From: an uncultured Clostridia bacterium | GTDB lineage: Bacteria; Bacillota; Clostridia; UBA1381 | Reading direction: 5' to 3' | DNA length: 64,000 bases | Assembly: GCA_934454145.1 (NCBI GenBank) | Contig: CAKSFT010000011.1 | Coordinates: forward strand, 40,847-104,846 | Shown here: positions 1 through 8,433 of the stretch, piece by piece | Layout: each line of letters opens with the position of its first letter | Position numbering within the stretch: the stretch's first letter is position 1 | Notes under the pieces: model-generated | Database searches by the model: none | Told to the model about the DNA's origin: nothing | Seen by the model: only the letters and a program-made list of their open reading frames with translations | Position numbers and translations under genes: made by a program

Positions 1-2
1 AG

Positions 3-119
3 CTTGAGCGCTCGGGTATGGGTTTTTCCATCATGGAAAGCTTTATGGACAGCGTGGAGGTTTCGAGCAGCCCGGGCATGGGCACAACAATCAGGCTTAC
101 AAAGGTAATAGGAAAATGA
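3..119 (+). CDS. spoIIAB: SpoIIAB anti-sigma F factor, C-terminal end (partial)
   Basis: The window opens inside a reading frame that ends in TGA at 117-119. Its translation contains ERSGMGFSIMESFMD and SSPGMGTTIRLTK. These match the last strands of the GHKL kinase fold of SpoIIAB, the anti-sigma factor that holds sigma F inactive in the predivisional cell. The stop overlaps the sigF start codon (ATGA), as in the spoIIA operon of sporulating Firmicutes. Only about 38 residues are visible, so the call rests on this short conserved tail plus the neighbour. Confidence 0.85.
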   Translation, partial: LERSGMGFSIMESFMDSVEVSSSPGMGTTIRLTKVIGK

Positions 120-814
120 ACAGCAACAGTGTATTATTGGAAAAGGCAAAAAGCGGCGACAAAATCGCCGAGGAGGAATTGATTGAGCAGAACATGGGGC
201 TGGTCATAAATGCGGCAAAACATTTTTTAAACCGCGGATGTGACTTTGAAGAGCTTACTCAAATCGGTGCAATCGGGCTCATAAAGGCCGTGAAACGTTT
301 TGACGATGCGTACGGTGTGTGTTTTTCCACGTATGCCGTGCCGGTGATTATTGGCGAAATAAGACGTTTTTTGCGTGATGACAATATAATCAAAATAAGC
401 CGCACCGTGAAGGAACGCGCAATAAAAGGAAGGAAAGCAGAGGAACAGCTGCGGCGCGAGCTGAAGCGTGAGCCGACAATCAACGAGGTTTCGGAAACCG
501 CAGGGGTTTCACCCGAAGATTTGGTTGAGGCTTTTGAGGCTGCCGCGGTGCCCGAATCTATATATTATGAAAATGATGACTCGGGACAATCCGAAAGGCT
601 CAGGGCGCCGGACAGCGAAAATGATATAATAAACAAGGTGCTTATTTCGGAGCTTTTGTCGCATCTTGATGCAAGGGAACGCCAAATCATAGTGCTCAGG
701 TATTTTAAAGAAAAAACCCAGGCGCAGATTGCGGAAATAATAGGAGTTTCGCAAGTGCAGATATCGAGAATCGAAAAGAATGTACTGAAAAAACTCCGCG
801 GATATGCTACATAA
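116..814 (+). CDS. sigF: RNA polymerase sporulation sigma factor SigF
   Basis: A 232-residue sigma-70 family factor with region 2 (FEELTQIGAIGLIKAVKRFD, about residues 45-64), region 3 (KGRKAEEQLRRELKREPT) and a region 4 helix-turn-helix (TQAQIAEIIGVSQVQISRIE near the C-terminus). Size and domain order fit SigF/SigG; the overlap with spoIIAB favours SigF, the first forespore-specific sigma factor. The ATG at 116 overlaps the spoIIAB stop, so translation is probably coupled. It marks the organism as a spore former or recent descendant of one. SigG is the main alternative, but operon context argues against it. Confidence 0.9.
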   Translation: MNSNSVLLEKAKSGDKIAEEELIEQNMGLVINAAKHFLNRGCDFEELTQIGAIGLIKAVKRFDDAYGVCFSTYAVPVIIGEIRRFLRDDNIIKISRTVKERAIKGRKAEEQLRRELKREPTINEVSETAGVSPEDLVEAFEAAAVPESIYYENDDSGQSERLRAPDSENDIINKVLISELLSHLDARERQIIVLRYFKEKTQAQIAEIIGVSQVQISRIEKNVLKKLRGYAT

Positions 815-1055
815 ATTCTGCCGAAAATTCTCTTATTTTCACCATGTGGAATTTGTTTGGTTTTAATGATATGTAAAGGTCTAAAAAGGGTTTTTTATGA
901 TTGTCTAACAGAGTGACCGATATGCTGCCGGCGTCGGCAAGACAGTATTTGCTTTTCTCGTGCCGCGGCAGGCACTCTGCTATGACATCATCGCCTTCAC
1001 ACACAGAAATGTACGGGTATTTTGTGTCATTATAAAATGCAATATATGAAAACAC
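807..1055 (-). CDS. Small hypothetical protein
   Basis: An 82-residue reading frame, convergent with sigF and overlapping its 3' end by 8 bases. I place the start at GTG 1055 because GAGGAGGG lies six bases upstream; the ATG further upstream falls on the Shine-Dalgarno itself. The product begins VFSYIAFYNDTKYPYISV and looks soluble, with mixed beta-type sequence and no signal peptide or membrane segment. I do not recognise a family. A palindromic repeat at 1086-1117 sits just upstream and may carry regulatory sequence. Confidence 0.55.
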   Translation of the reverse strand: MFSYIAFYNDTKYPYISVCEGDDVIAECLPRHEKSKYCLADAGSISVTLLDNHKKPFLDLYISLKPNKFHMVKIREFSAEFM

Positions 1056-1085
1056 GGGCGTCCCTCCTCTCATGATATAAATGTA

Positions 1086-1117
1086 TGTAATTGTAAAACT
1101 AACGTTTTCCAATTACA
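1086..1117. repeat. Short palindromic repeat (TGTAATTGTAAAAC type)
   Basis: Arms TGTAATTGTAAAAC and GTTTTCCAATTACA surround a 4-base loop. The same core recurs at 2420-2455, 8366-8402, 31574-31602 (degenerate) and at both ends of the larger element at 26601-26816. All are intergenic. Confidence 0.7.
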
Positions 1118-1159
1118 TATGTATAAATGGAAAGTGCTTATATTTCATAATATGAGGAG

Positions 1160-1165
1160 TTGACA
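1160..1165 (+). promoter_or_regulatory. Consensus -35 box for the downstream RNA candidate
   Basis: A perfect TTGACA lies 25 bases before the first hairpin of the structured region. The -10 is poor (A-rich sequence around 1181-1188), so this is suggestive only. Confidence 0.4.
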
Positions 1166-1187
1166 TAAAAAGTGAGCATAAAAATAA

Positions 1188-1365
1188 ACCCCACGAAAAC
1201 CGTGGCTAAGGTCAAGTTCTTACCTGCATATGCAGGTGGGTCGCTTCCCGAAAATTTTACATGTCCACTGGCAGTCCGAAAGGAAAGGAGGCATATGCGC
1301 CATTTTGCGGAGAGAGCATCCCGTATAAGAAGTGTTGGTAAAAAATTGACCGTACACGTGAGTCA
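1188..1365 (+). ncRNA. Candidate structured RNA, family not identified
   Basis: The 420 bases between 1056 and 1475 hold no convincing gene, but 1188-1365 looks like a folded RNA. A CCACG/CGTGG hairpin at the 5' end is followed by a two-part long-range stem: GGTCAA-N4-TTACC (1211-1225) pairs with GGTAA-N4-TTGACC (1337-1351), closing a domain of about 140 bases. Inside are a palindromic hairpin ACCTGCATATGCAGGT and a second GCATATGC that could pair with it. I could not match it to 6S, SRP, RNase P, tmRNA or a known riboswitch. A frame runs through the region from GTG 1172 but lacks a ribosome binding site and protein-like composition. Confidence 0.45.
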
Positions 1366-1475
1366 CAGGGTTATTTGCAATTATTTAATTTTCATTATTA
1401 TAATAGCATGTTTTTGCGGAAATTTCAATAGTTTTTGCGGAATTTTTAAATACAATTATGTTACAAAATTGTTAA

Positions 1476-1736
1476 TTATTCTTCAATTTCTTCGTCGCGC
1501 TTCAAAAATTCGTCAAAAGCCGCTTGAAGTTCGTCTTCATCTTCAACCATGACAAGTTCCGGGTCTTCGGTGTCGATGCCGTAAACTTTCATAATCAAAA
1601 CCTCGTCGGATTCCTCTTCGTCCATGATTTCAAGCAATGCAAAATAGGTTTCGCCGTTAAGTTCAAAAACATCTATTGTTGCAAACTCAATCTGATTTCC
1701 CTGTTCATCTTCCAGAATTATGATGTTATCTTCCAT
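1476..1736 (-). CDS. DUF1292 family acidic protein (YrzB-like)
   Basis: An 86-residue, strongly acidic protein (MEDNIIILEDEQGNQIEF at the start, an Asp/Glu-rich C-terminus) typical of the DUF1292 family. Start chosen at ATG 1736 because GAGGTGAC lies just upstream; the longer frame would begin in the spacer. It follows ruvX on the same strand. In Bacillus the order yrzL-yrrK(ruvX)-yrzB is conserved after alaS, so the context supports the family call. Its biochemical role is unknown. Confidence 0.8.
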   Translation of the reverse strand: MEDNIIILEDEQGNQIEFATIDVFELNGETYFALLEIMDEEESDEVLIMKVYGIDTEDPELVMVEDEDELQAAFDEFLKRDEEIEE

Positions 1737-1836
1737 TTTTGTCACCTCGTTTTTCAATTTATTGTTTCCCGTGATATTCTTCAATATTCACAAAGCTATT
1801 GCTTATTTTAATATAAAAACGGAAAAAAGTCAACAG

Positions 1837-2247
1837 TCATTTTAAACTATTCATATAATTTTCCAAAATAATGCACGCCGAAACGGTGTCGATTACTTTT
1901 TTTCTGCTTTTTCCCCTTGTGTTTGTTTCGTTCAAAATCATCGCGGCGCTGACTGTTGTCAGGCGCTCGTCCCAAAAGACTATTTCTGCAGCTGTCAGTG
2001 TCTTTAAAAGTTCTGCAAATTTGTAGGTTTCTTCGGCGCGGAACCCGAGGGTGCCGTCCATGTTTTTCGGCATGCCGACAACTATTTTTTCGGGCTTATA
2101 CTTTTCCAGAACCTCCAAAATTTCTGCCGAAAGCTTTTTCTTACCCTTGTTTTGCAGGGTCTGCACCCCCTGCGCTGTGAACCCCAAAGGGTCGCTTACC
2201 GCAATCCCGACACGGCTGTCGCCATAATCTATTCCCATTATTCTCAT
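1837..2247 (-). CDS. ruvX: Putative pre-16S rRNA nuclease / Holliday junction resolvase YqgF
   Basis: A 136-residue RNase H-fold protein with the family's N-terminal motif GIDYGDSRVGIAVSD (first catalytic Asp in DYG), the central IVVGMPKNMDGT segment and the conserved FWDERLTT motif. Length is normal for YqgF/RuvX, which is linked to 16S rRNA 5' maturation and sometimes annotated as a resolvase. GGAGAAG lies 4 bases before ATG 2247. It probably forms an operon with the DUF1292 gene 100 bases downstream. Confidence 0.92.
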   Translation of the reverse strand: MRIMGIDYGDSRVGIAVSDPLGFTAQGVQTLQNKGKKKLSAEILEVLEKYKPEKIVVGMPKNMDGTLGFRAEETYKFAELLKTLTAAEIVFWDERLTTVSAAMILNETNTRGKSRKKVIDTVSACIILENYMNSLK

Positions 2248-2361
2248 TTTCTTCTCCGTTTCTGTTGTAAATTTTTTTCACTATTATTATACTACAGATT
2301 TTAAATTTATGCAAGATTTACCATATAATAAAAAATATCGGTAAAATTTTTGCGGTTTCCC

Positions 2362-2390
2362 TTGTAAAATTGTTTTGTTTGTTATATAAT
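2362..2390 (+). promoter_or_regulatory. Probable promoter of pta
   Basis: TTGTAA (2362-2367), a 17-base spacer and TATAAT (2385-2390) precede pta by about 100 bases. The predicted leader contains the palindrome at 2420-2455, which would fold in the transcript. Confidence 0.6.
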
Positions 2391-2419
2391 GTAAAATGTT
2401 AAAATTATTTATAATTTAT

Positions 2420-2455
2420 TAGGTAATTGTAAAATGTTAGTTTTACAATTACCTA
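2420..2455. repeat. Perfect palindromic repeat in the pta leader
   Basis: Two perfect 15-base arms, TAGGTAATTGTAAAA and TTTTACAATTACCTA, flank a 6-base loop. The arms equal the terminal sequences of the larger element at 26601-26816, so this looks like a solo end or minimal form of that repeat. Confidence 0.85.
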
Positions 2456-2487
2456 TATAATCTATTGTCAAAAGGAGATATGATAAC

Positions 2488-3483
2488 ATGAGTTCATTTA
2501 CACAAAAACTCAAAGAACGTGCAAGACAAGATATAAAAACTATCGTCCTTGCGGAAGGCGAGGACATCAGGACTGTCCGCGCGGCAGCAATTGCCCTCGG
2601 CGAAGGGTACGCAAAAATAATCATTTTGGGAGACGAAAAGAAGATTGAAGAGATGGCAGGCGCGGAGAACCTTGACATTTCCAAAGCGGTGATAATAAAC
2701 CCTGAAACCTCTGCAAAAGCAAAGGAATACGGCGAAAAATTCTATGAAATGAGAAAAGCAAAGGGTGTGACGCCGGAACAAGCGGCAGAAACGGTTAAAA
2801 ATCCGCTTTATTATGGTGTTATGATGGTGAATGAAGGCGAAGCCGACGGCATGGTTGCCGGGGCGTGCAATTCGTCTGCAAATGTTATCAGACCGTCTTT
2901 GCAGATTTTGAAGACAAAGCCGGGCACAAAGCTTGTGTCGGCGTTTTTCATTATTGTTGTGCCGGATTGCGAATACGGCGAAAACGGTGCATTTGTGTTT
3001 GCTGACAGCGGACTCAATGAGGACCCCGATGCAGAGGCTGTTTCGGAAATTGCGATTTCTTCCGCGGCGTCGTTCAAGCAGCTTGTCGGTGCGGAACCAA
3101 AGGTTGCAATGCTGTCATATTCCACATACGGCAGTGCAAAGAGCCACCTTGTTGACAAAATGCAGCTTGCAACAAAGCTTGCAAAGGAAAAATGCCCCGA
3201 GCTGAAGCTTGACGGTGAATTGCAGCTTGACGCGGCAATTGTCCCGAGTGTGGGCAAATCAAAGGCGCCCGGCTCTGACATTGCGGGCAGTGCAAATGTT
3301 TTGGTATTCCCGAATCTTGACGCAGGGAACATCGGATATAAGCTTGCACAGAGATTGGCAAAAGCAGAAGCATACGGACCTATCCTCCAGGGCATCAAAA
3401 AGCCGGTGAATGACTTGTCACGCGGATGCTCTGCGGAAGACATTGCCGGGGTTATCGCAATTACTTGCGTGCAGGCACAGTGA
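2488..3483 (+). CDS. pta: Phosphate acetyltransferase
   Basis: A 331-residue PTA_PTB family enzyme converting acetyl-CoA and phosphate to acetyl phosphate. Visible family segments include LAEGEDIRTVRAA near the N-terminus, the conserved GMVAGACNSSANVIRP segment and SDIAGSANVLVFPNLDAGNIGYK near the C-terminus. Length fits the short, single-domain Pta of Firmicutes. An AAAAGGAG site precedes ATG 2488. ackA follows 68 bases later on the same strand, giving the usual pta-ackA unit for substrate-level ATP formation with acetate excretion. Confidence 0.95.
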   Translation: MSSFTQKLKERARQDIKTIVLAEGEDIRTVRAAAIALGEGYAKIIILGDEKKIEEMAGAENLDISKAVIINPETSAKAKEYGEKFYEMRKAKGVTPEQAAETVKNPLYYGVMMVNEGEADGMVAGACNSSANVIRPSLQILKTKPGTKLVSAFFIIVVPDCEYGENGAFVFADSGLNEDPDAEAVSEIAISSAASFKQLVGAEPKVAMLSYSTYGSAKSHLVDKMQLATKLAKEKCPELKLDGELQLDAAIVPSVGKSKAPGSDIAGSANVLVFPNLDAGNIGYKLAQRLAKAEAYGPILQGIKKPVNDLSRGCSAEDIAGVIAITCVQAQ

Positions 3484-3551
3484 TTTTGGCATATTTTGCG
3501 GTGTAAAAAAACGGAGTGTTCCGTTTTGAAAAGAAAGGAATGGTTATAATA

Positions 3552-4751
3552 ATGAAAGTATTGGTAATTAATGCCGGCAGTTCATCACTGAAATATCAGT
3601 TGATTGATATGGATTCCGTGACTGTCATGGCGAAAGGTCTTTGCGAAAGAATAGGCATTGACGGTTCAAATCTGCAGCACAAGAACCTTGTAAAGGGGCT
3701 TGCCGAAAAAATTGAAAAACCGATGAAGGACCATGCAGATGCAATTCAGATGGTTATAGATGCGCTCTCGGACAAGGAATACGGGGTTATTTCTTCAATG
3801 TCCGAAATCGGCGCGGTTGGCCACAGAGTGGTGCACGGCGGAGAATATTTTGCAGATTCTTACATCATAGACGGCAAAGTTTTGGAAGCACTCAAAATGT
3901 GTATTCCTCTTGCGCCTTTGCACAATCCGCCGAACATCATCGGCATAGAGGCATGCGAAAAAATCATGCCGGGCGTTCCGCAGGTCGGAGTGTTTGACAC
4001 TGCTTTTCATCAGACCATGCCGAAGGAAGCATATATGTATGCTCTTCCTTACAGCTATTATGAAAAATATAAAATAAGAAAATATGGATTCCACGGCACA
4101 AGCCACAAATTTGTTTCACAGGAAGCGGCAAAAATGCTGAGCAAAGCGCCTGAGGATATCAAAATTATTACTTGCCATCTCGGCAACGGCTCTTCCGTTT
4201 CGGCTGTCAAAAACGGGAAGTGTGTGGACACCTCCATGGGCTTCACTCCGCTGGACGGTGTTGTGATGGGCACAAGAACAGGCTCTATGGACCCGGCGGT
4301 TGTCACCTTTGTCATGGAAAACGAGCACTTGACAGCAAAAGAAATGGACAACCTGATGAACAAAAAATCAGGCGTATTCGGTATTTCCGGCATAAGCAGT
4401 GACTTCAGAGATTTGTCCGATGCGGCAGAAAAGGGTGACGAAAAGGCAAAGCTTGCGTTGGACATGTTTACATACAGCGTTAAAAAGCTCATCGGCGCAT
4501 ATGCCGCTGCAATGGGCGGTGTGGATGCGGTTGTATTCACTGCCGGAATCGGCGAAAACGACGGCGCGATGAGAAAAGAAATCGTAAGCGGCCTTGAATT
4601 TATGGGAATCAAGATTGACGACGAGAAGAACAAAAAGCGCGGCGAAGCAATTGATGTTTCCGCTCCCGACGCTTCTGTAAAGACTTTTGTCATACCGACA
4701 AATGAAGAACTTATGATTGCCCTTGATACAAAGAGATTGGTTGAAGGTTGA
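3552..4751 (+). CDS. ackA: Acetate kinase
   Basis: A 399-residue ASKHA-fold acetate kinase, catalysing acetyl phosphate plus ADP to acetate plus ATP. It shows the phosphate-1 motif VLVINAGSSSLKYQL at the N-terminus, HGTSHKFV, GTRTGSMDPAV and the adenosine-binding FTAGIGENDG. The start is set at ATG 3552, whose product begins MKVLVINAGSS as in homologues; upstream in-frame ATGs overlap or precede the AAAGGAA site. A strong terminator at 4818-4858 ends the pta-ackA transcript. Confidence 0.95.
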   Translation: MKVLVINAGSSSLKYQLIDMDSVTVMAKGLCERIGIDGSNLQHKNLVKGLAEKIEKPMKDHADAIQMVIDALSDKEYGVISSMSEIGAVGHRVVHGGEYFADSYIIDGKVLEALKMCIPLAPLHNPPNIIGIEACEKIMPGVPQVGVFDTAFHQTMPKEAYMYALPYSYYEKYKIRKYGFHGTSHKFVSQEAAKMLSKAPEDIKIITCHLGNGSSVSAVKNGKCVDTSMGFTPLDGVVMGTRTGSMDPAVVTFVMENEHLTAKEMDNLMNKKSGVFGISGISSDFRDLSDAAEKGDEKAKLALDMFTYSVKKLIGAYAAAMGGVDAVVFTAGIGENDGAMRKEIVSGLEFMGIKIDDEKNKKRGEAIDVSAPDASVKTFVIPTNEELMIALDTKRLVEG

Positions 4752-4817
4752 TAATTTATTGACACCATGCACAAAATTAAATGCTGATATTTGTCAGCGT
4801 GGTGAAAAATAAACAAA

Positions 4818-4858
4818 AATCACAGACAGATTTTGTTAATCTGTCTGTGATTTTTTTG
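4818..4858 (+). terminator. Intrinsic terminator after ackA
   Basis: A perfect 15-bp stem (AATCACAGACAGATT / AATCTGTCTGTGATT) with a 5-base loop is followed by a T7 run. It sits 66 bases after the ackA stop. The rest of the 4859-4986 gap is AT-rich and probably holds the next promoter. Confidence 0.92.
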
Positions 4859-4986
4859 TTTATATATATGATTTTTATGGTATATATAATATATATTGTT
4901 GTATTTATATAAAATGCAATAAATGAAAAAAAGACAGCGCGGCAGATAATGTGTCGGCTGAAAATCAATAAAAGGAGGAAACAAAC

Positions 4987-7050
4987 ATGGATAAGTATGG
5001 AATGGACAGGATACGAAATATTGTGATTATGGGGCACGGCAAGGCAGGAAAAACTTCGCTTACCGAGGCTATGCTTTTTAACAGCGGCGCAATCGACCGC
5101 ATGGGGACGGTCGCCGACGGCACAACTGTTGCCGACTATGACGCTGAAGAAATAAAAAGACAGGTTTCCATAAATGCTTCCGTTGCCCCTGTGGAATGGA
5201 AAAATATGAAATATAATATACTGGATACCCCGGGGTATTTTGACTTTGCCGGCGAGGTGAAGGAGGGCTTGAGAGCGGCAGACTCCGCGCTTATCGTTCT
5301 CAGCGGCAGAAGCGGCGTATCCGTCGGCACAGAGCAGGTGTTTAAATATGCCGGGCAGAAGGGAGTGCCGATTGTTTTCTTCGTAAACAAGATTGACGAT
5401 GACCGCGCAAACTATCAGAAAACCCTTGAGGAAATGAAGGAAAAGTTCGGCAAAGCGGTGACACCTTTTGTGTACCCAATAAAGGAAGGCGATGAGTTTA
5501 AGGGATTTGTTGATATCATTGACATGACAGCACGCCGCTATGAAGGACAGGACCGTGTGGACATTCCTGTCCCGGACGGAATGGAGGAAACTGTTGCGCC
5601 TCTGCGTGACATGATTATGGAAGCCGTTGCGGAAACCGATGACGCATTGATGAATAAATACTTCAACGGTGAGGAATTTACCTTTGATGAAATCAAAAAA
5701 GCAATCAGAAAGGGTGTTAAAGAAGGGAGCATATACCCGGTTTATTGCGGTTCGGGGCTTTCCAACATCGGTGTCAGAAGTCTGATGGACGGCATAGGAA
5801 AGTATCTGCCGAATCCAAACGAGATTGCGGAAATTGCACATGATTCCAAGACAGGAGAACCGACAGAGGTTGTGCAGGACGTGGGAGATACCACTGCGGC
5901 GATTGTTTTCAAGACAATTGCAGACCCGTATGTGGGCAAAATGTCGCTGTTTAGGGTTTATTCCGGGAGCGTCAAGGCAGACAGCACGCTTTATAACCCC
6001 AATAAGGGTGTCAGCGAAAAAATAGGAAAGCTTTATATGCTGCGCGGCAAAAAGCAGACTGAAGTCAAGAGTGTGGATTCCGGTGACATCGGGGTTGTGG
6101 CAAAGCTTGACAAAACAAAGACGGGCGACACGCTCTGTGCCGAAAATAAAAATATGATTCTGAACGGAATAGAATTTCCGGAGCCGGTTCTTTCCATGGC
6201 GGTGACGCCTGTTTCAAAGGGTGACGAAGAAAAGATTGTGAGCGGTCTTGCGCGTCTTTCGGAGGAAGACCCGACATTTACCGTTACGACAAATGCCGAA
6301 ACAAAGCAAACCCTGATAAACGGACAGGGGGAACAGCATATTGATATTATAGTAAGCAAATTAAAGAGCAAGTATGGTGTAGATGTGCGCCTTGATGAGC
6401 CGATTGTGCCGTATCGCGAAACCATAAAGGGGAAAGCGACGGTTGAAGGAAAACATAAGAAACAATCGGGCGGCCACGGACAGTACGGTCATGTCAAAAT
6501 TGAATTTGAACCGGGGCTGACGGAAGAACTTACTTTTGAAGAAAAGGTATTTGGCGGAAGCGTGCCGAAAAACTATTTCCCGGCTGTTGAAAAAGGTCTT
6601 CGCGACTCGTGCGAGCATGGCGTCATTGCCGGATATCCAGTGGTGAACCTCAAGGCGACTTTGCTGGACGGTTCGTATCACCCGGTGGACTCCTCCGAAA
6701 TGGCATTTAAGACGGCGGCATCAATTGCATACAAGGAAGGTCTGAAACAGGCACACCCGGTGCTTTTGGAGCCGATTGGTTCGCTGAAGGTTTATATACC
6801 CGAAAACATCATGGGTGACATAATCGGCGACATAAATAAACGCAGAGGGCAGATTATGGGAATGGGAGAAAGTGAACATAAAGGCTTGAATATGGTTGAG
6901 GCAGAGGTGCCGATGTCGGAAATGTTTAAATATGCAACCGATTTGCGCTCTATGAGCCAGGGAAGAGGAATGTTTAAATTTGAGTTTTCGCGCTATGAAC
7001 AGGCGCCGCAGAACATAGTGGAAAAAATTGTTTCCGCTGCCAACAAATAA
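4987..7050 (+). CDS. Elongation factor G-like translational GTPase (FusA paralogue)
   Basis: A 687-residue five-domain translation GTPase. The G1 loop is GHGKAGKT (residues 16-23), G3 is DTPG and G4 is NKID. The EF-G domain IV/V region is seen in SGGHGQYGHVKIEFEP and MGMGESEHKGLNMVEAEVPMSEM. The G1 loop and switch sequences (VADYDAEEIKRQVSIN) differ from canonical EF-G (AHIDAGKTTTTERIL), placing it in the EF-G-like/EF-G2 group rather than the main translocase. It stands alone between two transcription units. A role in stress translation or ribosome recycling is possible but not shown by the sequence. Confidence 0.85.
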   Translation: MDKYGMDRIRNIVIMGHGKAGKTSLTEAMLFNSGAIDRMGTVADGTTVADYDAEEIKRQVSINASVAPVEWKNMKYNILDTPGYFDFAGEVKEGLRAADSALIVLSGRSGVSVGTEQVFKYAGQKGVPIVFFVNKIDDDRANYQKTLEEMKEKFGKAVTPFVYPIKEGDEFKGFVDIIDMTARRYEGQDRVDIPVPDGMEETVAPLRDMIMEAVAETDDALMNKYFNGEEFTFDEIKKAIRKGVKEGSIYPVYCGSGLSNIGVRSLMDGIGKYLPNPNEIAEIAHDSKTGEPTEVVQDVGDTTAAIVFKTIADPYVGKMSLFRVYSGSVKADSTLYNPNKGVSEKIGKLYMLRGKKQTEVKSVDSGDIGVVAKLDKTKTGDTLCAENKNMILNGIEFPEPVLSMAVTPVSKGDEEKIVSGLARLSEEDPTFTVTTNAETKQTLINGQGEQHIDIIVSKLKSKYGVDVRLDEPIVPYRETIKGKATVEGKHKKQSGGHGQYGHVKIEFEPGLTEELTFEEKVFGGSVPKNYFPAVEKGLRDSCEHGVIAGYPVVNLKATLLDGSYHPVDSSEMAFKTAASIAYKEGLKQAHPVLLEPIGSLKVYIPENIMGDIIGDINKRRGQIMGMGESEHKGLNMVEAEVPMSEMFKYATDLRSMSQGRGMFKFEFSRYEQAPQNIVEKIVSAANK

Positions 7051-7195
7051 AGCAAATAAGCCATTTTTAGAGCTTTTTAGTAAATATCACTAATAAATTA
7101 AAAATTATTTTGTGAAATTGCGGATTTACTTTTCTTTCTAAATTTGTTATCATAATAGGGTAATCAAATTAATACCCAGAGAGGAGATTTTTTTA

Positions 7196-8308
7196 ATGGC
7201 AGATTTGCAATTAAAAGGTATTTACAAAAGATATGCCGGCGGCGTTACCGCTGTCAGCGATTTTACATTAGACATTGAAGACAAAGAATTTATAATTCTT
7301 GTCGGGCCTTCCGGTTGCGGTAAGTCGACAACACTCAGAATGATTGCCGGTTTGGAAGAAATAAGCGAAGGTGAACTCTACATAGGCGGCGAACTCGTAA
7401 ACGACGTTGCCCCCAAGGACAGAGATATTGCTATGGTTTTCCAGAACTATGCTCTTTATCCGCATATGACGGTTCATGATAATATGGCATTTGCACTCAA
7501 GCTCAGAAAGACTCCGAAGGACGAAATCGAAAGAAGAGTAAAAGAAGCCGCAAAGATTCTTGACATTGAGCATCTGCTTGACAGAAAGCCGAAGGCTTTG
7601 TCCGGCGGACAAAGGCAGCGTGTTGCTTTGGGACGTGCAATTGTGCGTGACCCGAAAGTGTTCTTGATGGATGAACCGCTCTCAAACCTGGATGCAAAGC
7701 TTAGAGTTCAGATGAGAACAGAGATAAACAAGCTTCACAAGAGATTGCAGACAACATTTATATATGTTACACATGACCAGACAGAAGCTATGACAATGGG
7801 TACAAGAATTGTCGTTATGAAGGACGGTATCATTCAACAGGTTGATACACCGACAAATCTTTACCAGAAACCTGTAAACATATTTGTCGGCGGATTTATC
7901 GGCAGCCCGCAGATGAACTTTATAGAAGGTCAGCTTTCAAAAGAAGATGATGGCATATACTTCAAGTTTGAAAACGAGAAGATTAAGCTTCCTGACGGAA
8001 AGGCCGCAACTGACGAAGTTCAGGCATATGTCGGCAAGACTGTAGTCCTCGGAATCAGACCGGAAGATATCCACGACGACGAAGCAATGCTTGCACAAAA
8101 CCCGAAGGGTGTTGTAAACGCATTTGTTGAAGTGACAGAAATGATGGGTGCTGAAACATATCTGTATCTGCAGATTGCAGGTCAGCAGTTTGTTGCAAGA
8201 GTAAACCAGCGTTCAACTGCAAAGATGAACGACACAATAAAGGTTACATTTGATTCAAACAAGATTCACTTGTTCGACAAAGAAACAGAACTTGCATTTA
8301 TGCACTAA
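7196..8308 (+). CDS. Sugar ABC transporter ATP-binding protein (MsmK/UgpC type)
   Basis: A 370-residue MalK-family ATPase. It has Walker A GPSGCGKS, signature LSGGQRQR, Walker B VFLMDEPLSNLD, the switch His in THDQTEA and a C-terminal TOBE regulatory domain (VVLGIRPEDIHDD). It has no permease or binding-protein genes nearby, so it is likely a shared ATPase serving several sugar importers, as MsmK does in Gram-positives. GAGGAG precedes ATG 7196, and a strong terminator directly follows, making it a single-gene transcript. Confidence 0.93.
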   Translation: MADLQLKGIYKRYAGGVTAVSDFTLDIEDKEFIILVGPSGCGKSTTLRMIAGLEEISEGELYIGGELVNDVAPKDRDIAMVFQNYALYPHMTVHDNMAFALKLRKTPKDEIERRVKEAAKILDIEHLLDRKPKALSGGQRQRVALGRAIVRDPKVFLMDEPLSNLDAKLRVQMRTEINKLHKRLQTTFIYVTHDQTEAMTMGTRIVVMKDGIIQQVDTPTNLYQKPVNIFVGGFIGSPQMNFIEGQLSKEDDGIYFKFENEKIKLPDGKAATDEVQAYVGKTVVLGIRPEDIHDDEAMLAQNPKGVVNAFVEVTEMMGAETYLYLQIAGQQFVARVNQRSTAKMNDTIKVTFDSNKIHLFDKETELAFMH

Positions 8309-8318
8309 TTCTTAAGGT

Positions 8319-8362
8319 ATAAAAGAACCTGCAAAACACATCCGTTTTGCAGGTTCTTTTAT
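8319..8362 (+). terminator. Intrinsic terminator after the ABC ATPase gene
   Basis: A perfect 19-bp stem (ATAAAAGAACCTGCAAAAC and its complement) with a 6-base loop. The T-rich 3' arm and A-rich 5' arm would let it work in both directions. Confidence 0.93.
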
Positions 8363-8365
8363 ACA

Positions 8366-8402
8366 TAGGTAAGTGTAAAACATCAGTTATACAAATTACC
8401 TA
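8366..8402. repeat. Degenerate copy of the short palindromic repeat
   Basis: TAGGTAAGTGTAAAAC and TATACAAATTACCTA arms around a short loop; several mismatches relative to the perfect copy at 2420-2455. It lies between the terminator at 8319-8362 and the NUDIX gene. Confidence 0.6.
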
Positions 8403-8433
8403 TCTTTTATAAAAAAAAGGAGATTGAGGATTT

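Noticed and set aside
1188..1365. Assignment of the structured RNA as 6S, SRP, RNase P, tmRNA or a known riboswitch
   Set aside because: The conserved core sequences of these families that I know were not present; left unassigned.
1172..1552. 126-residue plus-strand reading frame over the RNA candidate
   Set aside because: GTG start without a ribosome site, unlikely amino acid composition, and it runs antisense into the DUF1292 gene.
2420..2455. Palindrome upstream of pta as a Rex-type redox operator
   Set aside because: The arm contains TTGTAAAA rather than TTGTGAA, and the same palindrome occurs at unrelated genes and at the ends of a mobile repeat.
4777..5841. 354-residue minus-strand frame over the start of the EF-G-like gene
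   Set aside because: Covers the terminator and the GTPase coding region; low-complexity shadow composition.
7196..8308. Assigning the ABC ATPase to a specific sugar transporter
   Set aside because: No permease or binding-protein gene lies nearby, so the substrate cannot be inferred.
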